Below are positions 14,490-16,119 of a DNA stretch of 16,119 nucleotides, in pieces (within the stretch, counting starts at the first letter, position 1; each line of letters begins with the position of its first letter). The notes beneath the pieces are model-generated. The model saw only the letters and a list, made by a program, of their open reading frames with translations. It had not been told where the DNA came from and made no database searches. This DNA comes from Chryseobacterium gleum. GTDB taxonomy: Bacteria > Bacteroidota > Bacteroidia > Flavobacteriales_D > Crocinitomicaceae. Position numbers and translations under genes: made by a program. Where the stretch lies: assembly GCA_943326825.2 (NCBI GenBank), contig CALPUT020000019.1:1-16119 (forward strand), given 5' to 3'.

Positions 14490-15263
14490 ATGGAATTAAT
14501 TATTTCTACAAATAATGGCGTTTGTGAATTGAAATTAAATCGACCTGAAGTCTTCAATTCTTTCAACAAAACAATGGCTTTACAACTTCAAAAAGCATTA
14601 GATGTTTGTGAGAAAGACGATTCAATTAGAGCTATCATTATCACAGGAGAAGGAAAAGCATTTTGTGCTGGACAAGATTTAGCAGAAGCAACAGATCCAA
14701 ACGGACCTGAATTGCAATCAATCGTTAAAGATCATTACAATCCAATTATAGAACGAATTAGAAACATTGAAAAACCGATTATAGCAGCTGTGAATGGAGT
14801 TGCAGCTGGTGCAGGAGCAAATATTGCTTTAGCTTGTGATATTACCATCGCCAAAAAAAGTGCTAGTTTTATTCAAGCTTTCTCTAAAATTGGTTTAATT
14901 CCTGATTCAGGTGGAACATTTTTTCTTCCTAGAATAATCGGTTCTCAAAAAGCACTAGCTTTAATGATGACAGGAGATAAAATCACTGCAGATCAAGCAG
15001 ATCAAATGAATATGATTTATAAAGCGGTTGAAGATGAAACGTTTTTAGAAGAGGTTTCATCTTTTGCTAATCAATTAGCTCAAATGCCAACAAAAGGTTT
15101 GGGATTAACAAAAAAAGCAGTGAATTTAAGTTTCACAAACAACTTGACTCAGCAATTAGCAGTTGAAGAAGAATTGCAAACAATCGCTGGACAAACACAT
15201 GATTTTAATGAAGGTGTTCAAGCATTCTTAGAAAAAAGAAAACCAGTATTTACAGGTAAATAA
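14490..15263 (+). CDS. paaG: Enoyl-CoA hydratase/isomerase, PaaG-like
   Basis: A crotonase-fold enzyme of 257 residues, the usual length. Oxyanion-hole motifs are FCAGQDL (58-64) and NGVAAGAGANIALACD (102-117). The active-site stretch GLIPDSGGTFFLPR (135-148) with D139 is the signature of PaaG, which converts ring-1,2-epoxyphenylacetyl-CoA to oxepin-CoA in aerobic phenylacetate catabolism and also isomerises unsaturated CoA esters. Typical enoyl-CoA hydratases have a Glu here instead of the Asp, so an isomerase is favoured. A 3-hydroxyacyl-CoA dehydrogenase gene follows after eight bases, matching the paaG-paaH order of phenylacetate clusters. The oxygenase genes paaABCDE are not in the window, so a general fatty-acid role remains possible. 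Confidence 0.85.
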   Translation: MELIISTNNGVCELKLNRPEVFNSFNKTMALQLQKALDVCEKDDSIRAIIITGEGKAFCAGQDLAEATDPNGPELQSIVKDHYNPIIERIRNIEKPIIAAVNGVAAGAGANIALACDITIAKKSASFIQAFSKIGLIPDSGGTFFLPRIIGSQKALALMMTGDKITADQADQMNMIYKAVEDETFLEEVSSFANQLAQMPTKGLGLTKKAVNLSFTNNLTQQLAVEEELQTIAGQTHDFNEGVQAFLEKRKPVFTGK

Positions 15264-15271
15264 TTATAACT

Positions 15272-16119
15272 ATGATCGAAATTGGAGTTTTAGGCGCTGG
15301 AACAATGGGTTCTGGTATTGCACAAGTAGCTGCTCAAGCAGGTCATGTTGTACATTTAGTAGATGTGAATGAATCTGCTGTTCAAAATGCAAAAAGAAAT
15401 TTAGAAGCTGTATTAAGCAAATTAGTTGAAAAAGGAAAAATTTCAGCTGATGAGCATACTGCTATTTTAGGTAGAATTAATTATAGTTCTGATATATTAT
15501 CTTTTCAAAATTGTGGTTTAATTATCGAAGCAATTATTGAAAAAATAGAAGTAAAACATAAAGTTTTTGAACAATTAGAAGGTGTTGTTTCTAAAGAATG
15601 TATTTTAGCAAGTAACACTTCTTCCCTATCCATTGCTTCTATTGGATCGGTACTTGAAAAATCAGATAGAATTATTGGAATTCATTTCTTTAATCCAGCT
15701 CCATTAATGCCGTTGGTTGAAATTATTCCTTCTGTTCAAACAAGCAATCAAACATTAGAAACAGCTAAGAATTTAATTGCTTCTTGGAAAAAAACAGTTT
15801 GTATTTGTAAAGATACTCCTGGATTTATAGTAAATAGAGTTGCAAGACCTTTTTACGGTGAAGCACTTCGCATTTATGAAGAAGGAATTGCTGATTTTGC
15901 TACTATTGATTGGGCAATGACTTCTATTGGCGGATTCAAAATGGGACCTTTTACATTAATGGATTACATTGGAAATGATGTAAATTATGCTGTGACTGAA
16001 TCTGTATTTTCTGCATTTTATTACGATCCTAGATTCAAACCGTCTTTCACTCAAAAAAGACATTCAGAAGCAGGTTTTTATGGCAGAAAATCTGGTAGAG
16101 GATACTATAATTATGCTGA
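15272..16119 (+). CDS. paaH: 3-hydroxyacyl-CoA dehydrogenase, PaaH-like (3' cut)
   Basis: NAD-dependent oxidation of 3-hydroxyacyl-CoA, in phenylacetate breakdown 3-hydroxyadipyl-CoA to 3-oxoadipyl-CoA. From ATG 15272 there are 282 open codons to the window edge. The last visible letters look like a TGA, but in frame they are GCT GA, so no stop is seen and the gene continues. Visible features are the Rossmann loop GVLGAGTMGSGIA (5-17), D31 at the end of the second strand, SNTSSLS (114-120), and the catalytic pair H138/E150 in IHFFNPAPLMPLVE. The C-terminal dimer domain has DTPGFIVNRVARPFYGEALR and ends at GRKSGRGYYNYA. The closest forms I recall in Flavobacteriia carry about 100 further residues. 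Eight bases separate it from paaG; together they form one unit. Confidence 0.88.
   Translation, partial: MIEIGVLGAGTMGSGIAQVAAQAGHVVHLVDVNESAVQNAKRNLEAVLSKLVEKGKISADEHTAILGRINYSSDILSFQNCGLIIEAIIEKIEVKHKVFEQLEGVVSKECILASNTSSLSIASIGSVLEKSDRIIGIHFFNPAPLMPLVEIIPSVQTSNQTLETAKNLIASWKKTVCICKDTPGFIVNRVARPFYGEALRIYEEGIADFATIDWAMTSIGGFKMGPFTLMDYIGNDVNYAVTESVFSAFYYDPRFKPSFTQKRHSEAGFYGRKSGRGYYNYA

Noticed and set aside
16117..16119. TGA at the very end as the stop of paaH
   Set aside because: The reading frame from 15272 ends GCT GA, so the TGA is out of frame and the gene runs past the window.

Overview
The window is strongly AT-rich and gene-dense. It looks like chromosomal DNA of a Bacteroidota bacterium, most likely Flavobacteriales. 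The signs are promoters of the TAnnTTTG type, almost no Shine-Dalgarno sequences, lipoprotein signals ending in SC, a YHYH-domain secreted protein, a Bacteroidota-style GlmM, and a TPR/HisKA_2 sensor kinase. Genus cannot be fixed from the sequence; a Fluviicola/Crocinitomicaceae-like organism is only a guess. No rRNA, tRNA, CRISPR array, insertion sequence or phage gene was found.

Layout: (1) 1-338, minus strand, is the 5' part of a secreted YHYH-family gene, with a promoter and a possible operator in the 216-bp divergent region. (2) 555-3119, plus strand, is a housekeeping operon: membrane-anchored TPR protein, ribH (lumazine synthase) and glmM (phosphoglucosamine mutase), closed by a clear hairpin terminator at 3124-3155. 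(3) 3159-4373, minus strand, is a Tet-like MFS exporter, divergent from a Rossmann-fold protein (4473-5147). The latter converges, with a 4-base overlap, on a minus-strand FtsX/LolE-type permease (5144-6871) carrying a large extra periplasmic insertion. (4) 6822-8144, plus strand, is a NamZ/DUF1343 lipoprotein (exo-N-acetylmuramidase family) that starts head-to-head with the permease gene. (5) 8201-10019, plus strand, is an MbnP-like lipoprotein followed after one base by a di-haem peroxidase of the MauG/MbnH type, a likely enzyme-substrate pair, then an AT-rich terminator. (6) 10203-14448, plus strand, is a tight three-gene unit: a large conserved protein of unknown function, a WYL-domain regulator and an overlapping TPR sensor histidine kinase. 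(7) 14490-16119, plus strand, holds paaG and paaH-like genes for phenylacetyl-CoA/beta-oxidation-type catabolism; the last is cut by the window edge.

The most interesting points are the MbnP/MbnH-like pair outside a methanobactin context, the PKD/Ig-like insertion in the permease's periplasmic domain, the unknown-protein/WYL/kinase unit, a repeat block just upstream of the YHYH promoter, and TAnnTTTG boxes sitting 2-4 bases before several start codons, which could give leaderless transcripts.
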